Shown piece by piece: positions 52,113-60,851 of a stretch of DNA of 64,000 nucleotides. Position numbers and translations under genes: made by a program. The notes below the pieces were generated by a model, which saw only the letters and a program-made list of their open reading frames with translations, did no database searches and had not been told where the DNA came from. The first letter of the stretch is position 1; the number at the start of each line of letters is the position of its first letter. The stretch is from Cysteiniphilum marinum (GTDB lineage Bacteria; Pseudomonadota; Gammaproteobacteria; Francisellales; Francisellaceae): the NCBI RefSeq assembly GCF_014857925.1, contig NZ_JACYVZ010000011.1, positions 1-64,000 of the forward strand, given 5' to 3'.

Positions 52113-52883
52113 ATGCTAAAAATAATCCAAATGCTTGGTCGCAACACCTTAAACACAATAACCAATCTCGGTGAGTCTATATTACTGGCACTTGAGATGA
52201 CGTTTGGTCGCTGCAATCCACGTAGCATTATTACGCAAACCTATCACGTTGGCATCAATTCGGTTTTGATCATTCTGGTTTCAGGTTTATTCATTGGTTT
52301 TGTCTTAGCACTACAAGGCTTTTATACACTTGCTAAATTCAGCGCTGAATCAGCTTTAGGTCCAATGGTTGCCTTAAGCATTATTCGTGAGCTTGGACCC
52401 GTGGTCACTGCTTTATTATTTGCTGGACGCGCAGGCAGCGCACTGACCTCTGAAGTGGGACTAATGAAAGCCACTGAACAACTTGCTAGCCTTAATATGA
52501 TGGGCGTTGACCCCGTGCGTTTTATCTTAGCACCTAGGTTCTGGGCATGCGTTTTAAGTGTGCCTATTTTAAATTTGTTTTTCTCAACCGTCTCCATTTG
52601 GGGTGGGTACCTTATTGGTGTCAAACTATTGGGTCTTTTTAGTGGTACATTCTGGGGCAACATGCAAGCTTCAGTATTATTTTATGATGATGTGATGAAT
52701 GGTATTTTAAAAAGCTTAGTATTTGGCATTGCCGTTGCGATTGTCTCGCTTTATCAAGGCTATAATTGCCGCGCTAATTCCGCAGGTATTGCCCAAGCAA
52801 CAACAAAGACCGTTGTCTATTCCTCTTTAGCAATTTTAGGTCTAGACTTTCTAATGACCGCCTTAATGTTCAAAGGAGTTTAA
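52113..52883 (+). CDS. mlaE: phospholipid ABC transporter permease MlaE
   Basis: A 256-aa MlaE-family permease with about five membrane spans. Signature stretches are SVLIILVSGLFIGFVLALQGFY, ALGPMVALSIIRELGPVVTALLFAGRAGSALTSEVGLMKATEQ and ALMFKGV at the end. GAGGAAGTGATTC provides the ribosome binding site. It lies between mlaF and mlaD in the operon. Confidence 0.95.
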   Translation: MLKIIQMLGRNTLNTITNLGESILLALEMTFGRCNPRSIITQTYHVGINSVLIILVSGLFIGFVLALQGFYTLAKFSAESALGPMVALSIIRELGPVVTALLFAGRAGSALTSEVGLMKATEQLASLNMMGVDPVRFILAPRFWACVLSVPILNLFFSTVSIWGGYLIGVKLLGLFSGTFWGNMQASVLFYDDVMNGILKSLVFGIAVAIVSLYQGYNCRANSAGIAQATTKTVVYSSLAILGLDFLMTALMFKGV

Positions 52884-52885
52884 AA

Positions 52886-53383
52886 ATGTATAAGAAATCT
52901 TACGAGCTATTAGTAGGTGTTTTTGTCCTTCTTGGCATTGCTGCACTTATCTTTATGGCGTTAAAAGTCAGTGGACTATCACTTTCTGGCTTTGATAATA
53001 GCTCTTATCAAGTCAAAGCTCAGTTTCAAAACATTGGCAGTTTGCGCCCGGGTGCTGCAGTACGTATTGCCGGTGTTGAAATCGGCAAAGTAAACAGTAT
53101 CACGTTAACACCGAACTACAATGGATTCGTTGCTGATGTTACTTTAAACATCAACAAACGCTACAACAACATACCAAGCAGCTATGGCGCCGCCATTGAT
53201 ACAAGCGGCATTTTAGGTGATAGCTTTATTGCCTTGCACCCATCCAATATGGACATACCTGGGTTATATAACAGTAAATACTTAGCAAATGGTAGCACGA
53301 TAGAGTTGTCAAACACCTCTTCAGCCATTAACCTAAACTCACTCATTAATACCTTTGTGTCAGGTTCTGGAGATAAAAAATGA
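52886..53383 (+). CDS. mlaD: MCE-domain lipid-binding protein MlaD
   Basis: A 165-aa protein with one N-terminal span (about 8-28) and a periplasmic MCE domain (FQNIGSLRPGAAVRIAGVEIGKV...TSGILGDSFIAL). It forms the hexameric ring of the Mla complex. Length is close to the E. coli protein (183 aa). It starts two bases after mlaE. Its stop overlaps the mlaC ATG (ATGA). Confidence 0.94.
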   Translation: MYKKSYELLVGVFVLLGIAALIFMALKVSGLSLSGFDNSSYQVKAQFQNIGSLRPGAAVRIAGVEIGKVNSITLTPNYNGFVADVTLNINKRYNNIPSSYGAAIDTSGILGDSFIALHPSNMDIPGLYNSKYLANGSTIELSNTSSAINLNSLINTFVSGSGDKK

Positions 53384-54114
53384 TCCATAAAACCAAGAAA
53401 ATAATAACCTTTGCAAGCGCCACTTTAATGCTTGGCAGCATGCAACTAAGCTTTGCAGCCGACGCTAAACCTGCAACAACTGTAACAACCTCAACCTCTG
53501 CGGGCACAAAACCCACTGCTGTGGTTAGCAACCCCGCAACAAACACCGATCCGGTAACATTGTTGCAAAAATCTATTGTTGAAACACAAAAAACATTGAT
53601 TAAATCAAAAAATGAATTAAGTCAAAACCCCAAAGAACTTATCCAATTAATTGACACGCATGTAATGCCACTTTTAGCGACAAATATTATCGCTCAACTA
53701 TTGGTTGGTAAGGGGCGTTGGCAAACTGCTGATAAAAAAGAACACCAACAATTTATCGCTGAAATTACACAAATGTTAGCTTACTCATATGCTGAGAATA
53801 TTGCTCAGGCGGGTAATTATGATATTCAAATATTTCCTTTCAGTAATAACTCATGGCAAGGACAACGTTTAATCGTTGTAACTGGCAAAATCATTAATTT
53901 GCAAAACCAATCCTCTTCTGACTTGAGTATTAAAATGTTAAATGAAGCAGGAAAAGGTACTGCGGCCAAGTGGAAAATCTATGATCTAGCGGTCGCTGGG
54001 GTCAGCATATTAGACAACTTCAGAGCACAGTTTAAAGACTATAAAACCCTTAAAGATATTAACCTTGCCATTGAGAAAAAGAACAATGAGCTTATCAATA
54101 AAAAATCCAAATAG
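53380..54114 (+). CDS. mlaC: periplasmic phospholipid-binding protein MlaC
   Basis: A 244-aa protein with a signal peptide (cleavage near SFA-AD, residue about 27) and a Thr/Ala-rich linker of about 30 residues. The Tol/MlaC domain follows (LIDTHVMPLLATNIIAQLLVGKGRW...). It ferries lipid between the MlaFEDB complex and the outer-membrane MlaA complex. The linker after the signal peptide is longer than in E. coli. The 3' end overlaps mlaB by 29 bases. Confidence 0.92.
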   Translation: MIHKTKKIITFASATLMLGSMQLSFAADAKPATTVTTSTSAGTKPTAVVSNPATNTDPVTLLQKSIVETQKTLIKSKNELSQNPKELIQLIDTHVMPLLATNIIAQLLVGKGRWQTADKKEHQQFIAEITQMLAYSYAENIAQAGNYDIQIFPFSNNSWQGQRLIVVTGKIINLQNQSSSDLSIKMLNEAGKGTAAKWKIYDLAVAGVSILDNFRAQFKDYKTLKDINLAIEKKNNELINKKSK

Positions 54115-54391
54115 TTTTACCCTGCAAGGTAACCTTAATTTTAGCAACGCTTCAAGCATTGAAAAAGAACTAGATCATGCACTCAAATCCGTAACGTCAA
54201 CACTAGCAATTGATCTTAATGATATTCAAGAGATTGATAGCGCTGGCATTGCACTTCTTATGTGTATTATCCATCACTGTCAGAGTAATGACATTAAGCT
54301 GAAGTTTATGGGTCTTGTTTCAGAAAATGCTAAATCATTGATTAACATCCACGGTTTGGATAATCTATTTTCACCTTTTATTAAACAGTAA
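54086..54391 (+). CDS. mlaB: STAS-domain protein MlaB
   Basis: A 101-aa STAS domain with LQGNLNFSNASSIEKEL and the switch-region LNDIQEIDSAGIALLMCII. MlaB stabilises and activates MlaF. The ATG at 54086 is chosen because GAGAAAAAGAACA precedes it; it lies inside the end of mlaC in another frame. ibaG follows after 20 bases. Confidence 0.9.
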   Translation: MSLSIKNPNSFTLQGNLNFSNASSIEKELDHALKSVTSTLAIDLNDIQEIDSAGIALLMCIIHHCQSNDIKLKFMGLVSENAKSLINIHGLDNLFSPFIKQ

Positions 54392-54411
54392 CAAATAAGA
54401 GATTATAAATC

Positions 54412-54663
54412 ATGAATACAATCGAATTAAAAACCTTAATCGAAAATAAACTAGGTGCTAACACTACCGCGCTGATTGAAAGTGATGATAATGTACACTT
54501 TAATGCAACGATTATCAGTGATGTTTTTAACGGGGTTTTAAGTAAAGTCAAACAACAACAGATGGTTTATGCTGCAATTAATGAATATATTGCTTCAGGT
54601 GAGTTACATGCTATCGCTATGAAAACATATACACCTGAAAAATGGCAAACATTAGCTAAGTAA
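54412..54663 (+). CDS. ibaG: BolA family Fe-S/acid-stress protein IbaG
   Basis: An 83-aa BolA-type protein with the compact sequence typical of IbaG/YrbA: ALIESDDNVHFNATIISDVFNGVLSKVKQQQMVYAAI and a C-terminal HAIAMKTYTPEKW. Its place just after mlaB matches the common gammaproteobacterial order, but murA does not follow here. It pairs with monothiol glutaredoxin in Fe-S handling. Confidence 0.92.
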   Translation: MNTIELKTLIENKLGANTTALIESDDNVHFNATIISDVFNGVLSKVKQQQMVYAAINEYIASGELHAIAMKTYTPEKWQTLAK

Positions 54664-54685
54664 ACTTAATAATTGGAGTATCACA

Positions 54686-55120
54686 ATGTCAACAACCGCT
54701 TGGTCAATACCGATTATTGTGATGATGATTCTTACCATCGTCAGTGTTTTTATCACCCTATTTAGTCGCATTCAGGCCATTCGTAAAAGCAAGATTACAT
54801 TGAATGATTTACGGACAATGGATTTTTGTAAGAAAGAACATCCTTGGCTTGAAATCACCTCAAGACATCTTGATAACTTATTTCAAATGCCGGTGCTTTT
54901 TTATATCTGCTTTGTCATTATCTTGCTCAATCCAGAGCTCATGCAGATCAGTTATTTTCTCATCCTTGGTTGGCTATTTGTCAGCTTCAGAATCATTAAC
55001 TCAATTATTCATTTAACAACGAATAATTTAAGCTTAAGACTCTGCTCATTTCTATTATCAACTGCTTTTTTATTTACAATAATTCTAATGCTACTGATCG
55101 AGTTGATTAAGCTTCATTAA
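54686..55120 (+). CDS. MAPEG family membrane protein
   Basis: A 144-aa protein with four predicted spans and the hallmark EITSRHLDNLFQMPVLFY segment of the MAPEG superfamily (eicosanoid/glutathione metabolism), here of unknown bacterial function. A good ribosome binding site (TTGGAGTATCACA) precedes the ATG 23 bases after ibaG, so it appears to be the last gene of the min-mla run. Convergent with the HTH gene. Confidence 0.85.
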   Translation: MSTTAWSIPIIVMMILTIVSVFITLFSRIQAIRKSKITLNDLRTMDFCKKEHPWLEITSRHLDNLFQMPVLFYICFVIILLNPELMQISYFLILGWLFVSFRIINSIIHLTTNNLSLRLCSFLLSTAFLFTIILMLLIELIKLH

Positions 55121-55130
55121 CTATCAAATC

Positions 55131-55457
55131 TTAATTTTTTCTGTCAATCGTAAAGTATTGGTGGTCAATTGACCAAGAGCGATACAGTACGTTATAAGTA
55201 TTGACAGAGACAGCATTAAGACTTGATTGATAAAGCGTTTCATAAGCTTTTGCCGCATTACCATCTGTAGGACCCAAGAGCTCAATGTTGTATTTGCGAC
55301 ACCATTTACGCACAGTGGTGGTTTTAAACCCAAACTTACCAGCAACGTCCTCATAACTTAAGCCTTCGCTTGAGTAACCCTTTAGCACTTCCTCTGCTGG
55401 TCGCCCATACTTCTTTGATAGAATAATTTCAAAGCTCTGAGAATATTGATTTGCCAT
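55131..55457 (-). CDS. small helix-turn-helix DNA-binding protein
   Basis: A 108-aa protein with a helix-turn-helix in residues about 30-55 (LSYEDVAGKFGFKTTTVRKWCRKYNIEL), resembling Hin/terminase-small-subunit-type folds. An N-terminal helix and a C-terminal region of unknown role flank it. It is isolated between the min-mla run and a ROK kinase. Upstream on the coding strand the 13-base motif AAARTAAACAGAA occurs twice, 19 bases apart, and may be its own operator. Confidence 0.7.
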   Translation of the reverse strand: MANQYSQSFEIILSKKYGRPAEEVLKGYSSEGLSYEDVAGKFGFKTTTVRKWCRKYNIELLGPTDGNAAKAYETLYQSSLNAVSVNTYNVLYRSWSIDHQYFTIDRKN

Positions 55458-55537
55458 TATTTTACTACTCCTTCCTCCATCTAAACATCGTGTTCATTCT
55501 TAGCTTCATGCTGATAGTCACCTTAAGACGTTTAAAT

Positions 55538-55569
55538 TTCTGTTTACTTTATTTACTTCTGTTTATTTT
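55538..55569 (-). promoter_or_regulatory. 13-bp direct repeat upstream of the HTH gene
   Basis: Plus-strand TTCTGTTTACTTT at 55538-55550 recurs as TTCTGTTTATTTT at 55557-55569, with a 19-base period. Two direct sites about two helical turns apart fit cooperative binding of a regulator. Autoregulation by the adjacent HTH protein is a guess. Confidence 0.35.
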
Positions 55570-55658
55570 CGTTTTTAATTACTTTATGTAATTTAGCTTC
55601 GCACTATCATTGATAACCAAAGTTACGGCATCCGTCAAGCATTTCACGCAAATAATCA

Positions 55659-56582
55659 TTAACACACCCTCGACTTGTTCAATAAGCGAGCAACCCCATG
55701 CACTCCAGCATGATTGCCTAGATGCGCTGGCATAATTTTCACTTCTTTATAAAAAGGTAATACGCTCTCATGAAAATGTTGCCTTAATGCTTCGATAAAG
55801 AATGACTCCTCTGAAATCGCGCCACCAATAATAATCAATTCCGGTGCTAATATATGTGTCAATGAAATGAGTCCAGCAACAACCTGATGCAAATACGAGT
55901 CAAAGACTTGTAATGCAATAGGGTTTTTATTAAATAACTGTTCTTTAAAGTGTGTTATGCTTACCTCCTTACTTTGTGTTGCAGCGCAATATTTTTCTAA
56001 TAAAGCTTTGGCTGAAGCATAACCTTCCCAAGCTCCTGACAGCATGTTTCTTGCTTTGTCATTATTTTGTTGATTATCTTGTGCATTTGTCAGCAGATAG
56101 CCAAACTCACCTGCCGCATTATTAAACCCACGATACAATTGACCATTAATAATAATCGCACCGCCAATACTGGTGCCTAAAGTTAAAAAGAGATAATTCT
56201 GACAGTGATTATTCCGCCAATAAATTGCTTCACCGATAGCCGCAGCATTAACATCATTTTCAATCACGACAAGCTCAACACCTGTTTCTTGTTTAAAACG
56301 CTCGACTAATGGGTAATTTTCTAGTGCTTTGACATAAGGCGAACCAAAGGCAATACAACCTCTTTGAGGGTCTACAATTCCATGACACGAAAAACCAACA
56401 CCCACAATATGATACGTATCCTTTAATTCTACAAAACGCACAATAAACTGCTGAAGAAGCGCCTCAGGATCGATGATTTCTCCTGTGTGATACTTATCTG
56501 ATACAACGATATTTCCCGCTAAGTCAATCAATGCATATTTGGTATAAGTACCCCCTAGGTCAAAACATAGATAACTCTTCAT
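55659..56582 (-). CDS. ROK family sugar kinase-like protein
   Basis: A 307-aa protein with the ROK/actin-ATPase motifs CFDLGGTYTKYALIDLAG (phosphate 1), FSCHGIVDP, ENDVNAAAIGEA and TLGTSIGGAIIINGQLYRGFNNAAGEFGYLL. The zinc-binding CxCGxxGCxE motif of many ROK kinases is missing, as in several bacterial ROK enzymes. The sugar cannot be predicted. It lies alone, divergent from rpsA. Confidence 0.88.
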   Translation of the reverse strand: MKSYLCFDLGGTYTKYALIDLAGNIVVSDKYHTGEIIDPEALLQQFIVRFVELKDTYHIVGVGFSCHGIVDPQRGCIAFGSPYVKALENYPLVERFKQETGVELVVIENDVNAAAIGEAIYWRNNHCQNYLFLTLGTSIGGAIIINGQLYRGFNNAAGEFGYLLTNAQDNQQNNDKARNMLSGAWEGYASAKALLEKYCAATQSKEVSITHFKEQLFNKNPIALQVFDSYLHQVVAGLISLTHILAPELIIIGGAISEESFFIEALRQHFHESVLPFYKEVKIMPAHLGNHAGVHGVARLLNKSRVC

Positions 56583-56706
56583 ACTGTTAGCGATCTTTAC
56601 TTAAGAATTGATGGCATTAGCATATACCGCTTCGACTATTTCAGCCAATGGAAAGCAGAGAAACCATTTAACTTTTGACTTTTTTGAACAAAACAGCAAC
56701 AACTGA

Positions 56707-56735
56707 TTGAAAACGTTAAGACAATCCTTTAAAAT
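56707..56735 (+). promoter_or_regulatory. sigma70-type promoter upstream of rpsA
   Basis: TTGAAA at 56707-56712 and TAAAAT at 56730-56735 are separated by 17 bases. They lie about 100 bases before the rpsA ATG, leaving an untranslated leader that could hold S1 autoregulation, though no specific structure was identified. Confidence 0.6.
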
Positions 56736-56833
56736 CTTGCCACCTTTTAGGCTGAGTTTATGCAGTTTTCCAGTGAATGCAGTAAACTCAATGTATAACT
56801 AACCACTGGCTTAAGATATATTGGAACTAAACC

Positions 56834-58495
56834 ATGACTGAAAATTTTAAAGACCTCTTTGAAGCTTCACTAAAAGAAACTGAAATGCGTGTTGGCAAGA
56901 TCATTAAAGCAACTATCGTTGCGATTGATCGTGAATTTGCTTGGATTGACGCAGGTTTAAAATCAGAATCTATTGTTTCTCTTGATCAATTTAGAAATGA
57001 CCAAGGCGAACTTGAAGTTGAAATTGGTGACCAAGTAGATGTTGTACTTGATGCATTAGACAACAGCAACGGTGAAACACGTCTATCTCGCGAAAAAGCA
57101 AAACGCATCGAAGTTTGGGGTGCGCTTGAGAAAGCATGTGATGACCAAGAGACTGTATTGGGTCGCATTACAAACCACGTTCGTGGCGGCTACACAGTTG
57201 AAGTTAAAGGCTTACGTGCGTTCTTACCTGGTTCTCTTGTTGACGTTCGTCCATTGCGCGATATCTCTCATCTAGAAGACAAAGATATCGAGCTTAAGAT
57301 TGTTAAACTTGATACTAAGCGTAACAATATCGTTGTTTCTCGTCGTGCGGTTATCGAAGCTGAGACGCAAGAAGATCGTGAAGCATTGTTCGAAAAATTA
57401 AGCGAAGGTTCAGTTGTTAAAGGTGTTGTTAAAAACATTACTGACTTTGGTGCATTTATCGATCTTGGTGGCGTTGATGGTTTATTACACATTACTGATA
57501 TGTCTTGGAGCCGCATCAAGCACCCTAGTGATATGTTAGCGCTTGGTGATGAAATCGATGTTAAAATCATCAAATTTGATAATGACAAAGGTCGTATCTC
57601 TCTTGGTATCAAGCAATTGGGCGAAGATCCTTGGGCGAGCGTTGCTGAAGAGCTTGCTGTTGGCACTAAGCTTATGGGCAAAATCACTAATATTACTGAC
57701 TACGGTTGCTTTGTTAAGCTTAAAGAAGGCATTGAAGGTCTTGTTCATACATCTGAAATGGATTGGACAAACAAAAATGCTAACCCACACAAACTAGTTT
57801 CTTTAGGTCAAGAAGTTGAAGTTATGGTATTGGAAGTTGATGCTTCACGTCACCGTATTTCTCTTGGCATGAAGCAATGCATCATCAACCCATGGCAAGC
57901 ATTCGCCGATGCGCACAAGCCAGGTGATAAAGTTAATGGTAAGATCCGCTCTATCACTGATTTTGGTATCTTCATCGGCTTAGATGGTAATATCGATGGT
58001 CTGGTACACATTTCTGATGTTGCTTGGAACAAAGCTGAAGATGTTGTAAGCCAATTGAAGAAAGGTGAAGAAATCGAAGCAGTTATGCTTTCTGTTGATA
58101 TCGAGCGTGAGCGTATTGCCCTTGGTATAAAGCAGCTTTCTGATGATCCATTTACACAATACACCTCTGCAAATGACAAAGGTGCTAAAGTCACTGGTGT
58201 TATCACTGCTGTTCAACAAAACGGTGCTAACGTTGAGCTTGCACCTGAAGTAGAAGGTTTCATCCGTGTTGCTGATATTTCACGTGAGCACGTTGAAGAT
58301 GCCCGTCATGTTCTTAAAGTAGGTCAAGAAATTGAAGCCCGCGTTAGCAATATTGACACTAAGCGTCGCAGCATCAACCTTTCTATCAAAGGCCTAGATG
58401 AAGATATGGAAAAAACAGCTAAAACAAATTACAAAGCTGAACAAATGGCGCCAACAACCATTGGTGACTTAATCAAAGAAAAACTGAATAAGTAA
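56834..58495 (+). CDS. rpsA: 30S ribosomal protein S1
   Basis: A 553-aa protein with six S1 (OB-fold) repeats. Typical segments are VDRDF-like [59 protein letters not shown] and [30 protein letters not shown]. Length matches E. coli S1 (557 aa). The leader lacks a strong Shine-Dalgarno sequence, as is usual for rpsA. A clear rho-independent terminator follows. Codon use is visibly more biased than in neighbours, consistent with high expression. Confidence 0.97.
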   Translation: MTENFKDLFEASLKETEMRVGKIIKATIVAIDREFAWIDAGLKSESIVSLDQFRNDQGELEVEIGDQVDVVLDALDNSNGETRLSREKAKRIEVWGALEKACDDQETVLGRITNHVRGGYTVEVKGLRAFLPGSLVDVRPLRDISHLEDKDIELKIVKLDTKRNNIVVSRRAVIEAETQEDREALFEKLSEGSVVKGVVKNITDFGAFIDLGGVDGLLHITDMSWSRIKHPSDMLALGDEIDVKIIKFDNDKGRISLGIKQLGEDPWASVAEELAVGTKLMGKITNITDYGCFVKLKEGIEGLVHTSEMDWTNKNANPHKLVSLGQEVEVMVLEVDASRHRISLGMKQCIINPWQAFADAHKPGDKVNGKIRSITDFGIFIGLDGNIDGLVHISDVAWNKAEDVVSQLKKGEEIEAVMLSVDIERERIALGIKQLSDDPFTQYTSANDKGAKVTGVITAVQQNGANVELAPEVEGFIRVADISREHVEDARHVLKVGQEIEARVSNIDTKRRSINLSIKGLDEDMEKTAKTNYKAEQMAPTTIGDLIKEKLNK

Positions 58496-58512
58496 GCAGT
58501 AAGTAATACCTT

Positions 58513-58542
58513 AAGGCAACGACCACGTTGCCTTTCTTTTTT
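58513..58542 (+). terminator. rho-independent terminator of rpsA
   Basis: Stem AAGGCAACG (58513-58521), loop ACCA, stem CGTTGCCTT (58526-58534), followed by CTTTTTTT. It begins 18 bases after the rpsA stop. Confidence 0.92.
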
Positions 58543-58595
58543 TACTTACCTTATCTTTATTATTGAATTAAAGGATTTAATTTATTTTGCGAATC

Positions 58596-59144
58596 ATGTC
58601 GACACTTTTACCCAAAAAACTTTTAACACCCAGAAAAGCGTCAAGATGGTTTGTGCTACTTCCTATTTTTTTTATTTTGTTAATTACTACGTTATCATTA
58701 AACGCTTGTACACATCATTCCTGTGAAGAAAATGATAACTCTACACGCTATATTTCACTGCTATTAAATCAATACATTAACAATAACTATCTTGAGTTAT
58801 TAGAAGAAATTCGCCATAAAAAAGGCGTTACAGCAATTTATTTTGCCTCACGCGACAGAGTTACCCTACCTTCACAAACAAAAATTCAACAGTGTTGGGT
58901 CTCAACAAATAATTCAGAGCATGCACAACCTGCTTTTAAAACAATGTCTGATAACTCATTTTACACCTTAAGCAATAACAGTAACGCACCTTGCTATTTA
59001 AACATGGTTATTGACTACAATCCTTCAAACAAGCTATGGGATGTTCATGTTTATAACTTCAACCCTGATCAATTACCGTTTTCTTGGGTGTACAAACAGG
59101 TGCTAGGAAATATTGAGGTTGGTTTATATAATCTAACCGTTTAA
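58596..59144 (+). CDS. putative lipoprotein/membrane-anchored protein of unknown function
   Basis: A 182-aa product with a basic N-terminus and a hydrophobic segment (about 18-36) ending in LSLNAC (Cys38), a possible though imperfect lipobox. The remaining 145 residues are polar with four more cysteines and a central ITAIYFASRDRVTLPS-like strand. No family is recognised. The ATG at 58596 is chosen; a TTG at 58587 would sit better after AAGGA. A hairpin TTTGATTC/GAATCAAA (59145-59171) directly follows the stop. Confidence 0.6.
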   Translation: MSTLLPKKLLTPRKASRWFVLLPIFFILLITTLSLNACTHHSCEENDNSTRYISLLLNQYINNNYLELLEEIRHKKGVTAIYFASRDRVTLPSQTKIQQCWVSTNNSEHAQPAFKTMSDNSFYTLSNNSNAPCYLNMVIDYNPSNKLWDVHVYNFNPDQLPFSWVYKQVLGNIEVGLYNLTV

Positions 59145-59159
59145 TTTGATTCAATTCGC

Positions 59160-59199
59160 TTTAGAATCAAACACTGCAAAATGATTTACGATAGGTATA
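59160..59199. repeat. solitary end of the 17.9-kb fold-back element family
   Basis: GCAAAATGATTTACGATAGGTATA at 59176-59199 agrees at 21 of 24 positions with the right end of the fold-back element (GCAAAATGATTCACGAGTGGTATA, 18177-18200). Weaker similarity extends about 16 bases further inward. No matching left end was found near it, so it looks like a remnant or a shared binding site between the putative lipoprotein gene and tusE. Confidence 0.5.
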
Positions 59200-59244
59200 A
59201 ATTCCTCTACTATATGGCGATTGCAAATTCCCTTTTCTGCATTA

Positions 59245-59565
59245 ATGACTCAATTTACTATACTGCTTGATGAGTACGGCTTTTTAAAAGACCACACACA
59301 GTGGTCTGCTGATATTGCTGATGCTTTTGCCAAAGAAGAAAATATTACGCTAACCAACGCACATTGGCAGGTTATTAATTTCTTGCGTGAATACTATGAG
59401 ATACATACAACCGCACCGGCAATTCGTCTTTTGGTTAAATCACTTAAAGAGAAATATGGCCACGAGATTGGCAATAGCCTTTATCTGCAAACCTTATTTC
59501 CGATCTCACCTGCACGGCAAGCTGCCAAAATTGCAGGATTACCTAAACCTAAAAGATGCATTTAA
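59245..59565 (+). CDS. tusE: TusE/DsrC family sulfur-relay protein
   Basis: A 106-aa DsrC/TusE protein that carries persulfide sulfur from TusBCD to MnmA for tRNA 2-thiouridine. It has DEYGFLKDHTQWSADIA, LTNAHWQVINFLREYY and the C-terminal ARQAAKIAGLPKPKRCI with the penultimate active Cys. The ATG at 59245 is used; a TTG at 59221 would extend it by eight codons, and no convincing ribosome binding site is visible for either. Its stop overlaps the flippase ATG (TAATG). tusBCD are not in the window. Confidence 0.92.
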   Translation: MTQFTILLDEYGFLKDHTQWSADIADAFAKEENITLTNAHWQVINFLREYYEIHTTAPAIRLLVKSLKEKYGHEIGNSLYLQTLFPISPARQAAKIAGLPKPKRCI

Positions 59566-60851
59566 TGATGTTAACAGTAAAAATTAAAAAATTACTTCAC
59601 AATGAAATTCTCATCAAATCTCTAGGGACAATGTTTGTACAAGGCTTAGGACAAATGACTGCCTTTGCCTCTGCCATTTTACTGGCACACTATCTAACTG
59701 TTTCTGAATATGGGCAATATATGTTTGGTGTGACCATTGCCACTATTTCTGCTGTAATTGCCACCTTAGGTGCTGATGGGATTTTAGCTCGTAGCTGGGG
59801 CTGGTCTAACAACAATGGGGTTACTCGTACAGAAGAAGTTTTCCAACTACACAACTGGTTTTGGCGCCGCGGGATAATTATTCTGATCTTTGCCTGTATT
59901 GGCTGTTTTAGCTATATCTATTTATTTGATCCCAATGCCAGTTTTATTGAGGTTTTTGCCTTCTTATTTGCATTGCCTTTTTTTATTGCTAACCTTTTGC
60001 AGTCTTTTTATGTTGCCAATAGAAAAGTGATTTATGCCAACTTGATCCAATTTATCATGCGCCTGATTATGCTAGTGATCATTGGCATCTATATTGTAAT
60101 CGAAACTCATAATGCCCCCCTACTCGTGGGCTCAATGTTTGCTGCAATTACCCTATATATGCTTATATTATGGTTAAAAATCAGCGTTAAACACGGATTT
60201 AAAAGTCATAAACCACACGGCAGCAATCTCTCTTTTATGCTACTAAAATGGGGGAATTTATTACTAAGTCAAATCGACATTGTTTTACTGAAAATATTCT
60301 CTAGCAATGAAAGTATTGCTTATTACGCCGTGGCACTGCAATTAAGCGCCTTAGTTGTCTTTGTTTTAAATGCCGTTAGTGCCAATATTATGGCGCAAGT
60401 AGCCAATGACTATAAAATGCTGTCACGTGATGCCTTTCAGAGCAAAATCACTGAATATACACGTATTATCTGCGGGCTTTCAGCGCTTGGTATGGTGGTT
60501 CTGATTATTGCAGGTTATTGGATCACTATGCTTTATGGTCAGGCGTATACCCAAGCGTATTCATTGTTTTGTGTGTTAATGATTGGACAAGCAGTTAACG
60601 TGCTCTGTGGTAGTGTCTTTACTATCCTAAATATGGCAGGGTTTGAGAAAACAACATGTCGTGTCTTTTACATCGCACTTGTTATTAACATTGCCCTAGG
60701 CGTAGCACTTATTCCAAGTTTACATGCCTTTGGTGTCGCGATTGCCTCAGCAATTGCAATGATTTTCTGGAATCTGGTATTAACTTATTTGGTAATCAAA
60801 AAACTTGGTATTAACCCAACCATCTTTACATTTACCCATAAACAACGCTAG
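59565..60851 (+). CDS. polysaccharide flippase/Wzx-like transporter (MOP superfamily)
   Basis: A 428-aa polytopic membrane protein with about 12 spans and the oligosaccharide-flippase layout: SLGTMFVQGLGQMTAFASAILLAHYLTVSEYGQYMFGVT, LLKWGNLLLSQIDIVLLKIF, and GYWITMLYGQAYTQAYSLF. It probably translocates a lipid-linked saccharide. Its start overlaps tusE, an unexpected partner; no glycosyltransferase is adjacent. Two alternative starts exist within ten codons (59556, 59568). Confidence 0.85.
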   Translation: MMLTVKIKKLLHNEILIKSLGTMFVQGLGQMTAFASAILLAHYLTVSEYGQYMFGVTIATISAVIATLGADGILARSWGWSNNNGVTRTEEVFQLHNWFWRRGIIILIFACIGCFSYIYLFDPNASFIEVFAFLFALPFFIANLLQSFYVANRKVIYANLIQFIMRLIMLVIIGIYIVIETHNAPLLVGSMFAAITLYMLILWLKISVKHGFKSHKPHGSNLSFMLLKWGNLLLSQIDIVLLKIFSSNESIAYYAVALQLSALVVFVLNAVSANIMAQVANDYKMLSRDAFQSKITEYTRIICGLSALGMVVLIIAGYWITMLYGQAYTQAYSLFCVLMIGQAVNVLCGSVFTILNMAGFEKTTCRVFYIALVINIALGVALIPSLHAFGVAIASAIAMIFWNLVLTYLVIKKLGINPTIFTFTHKQR

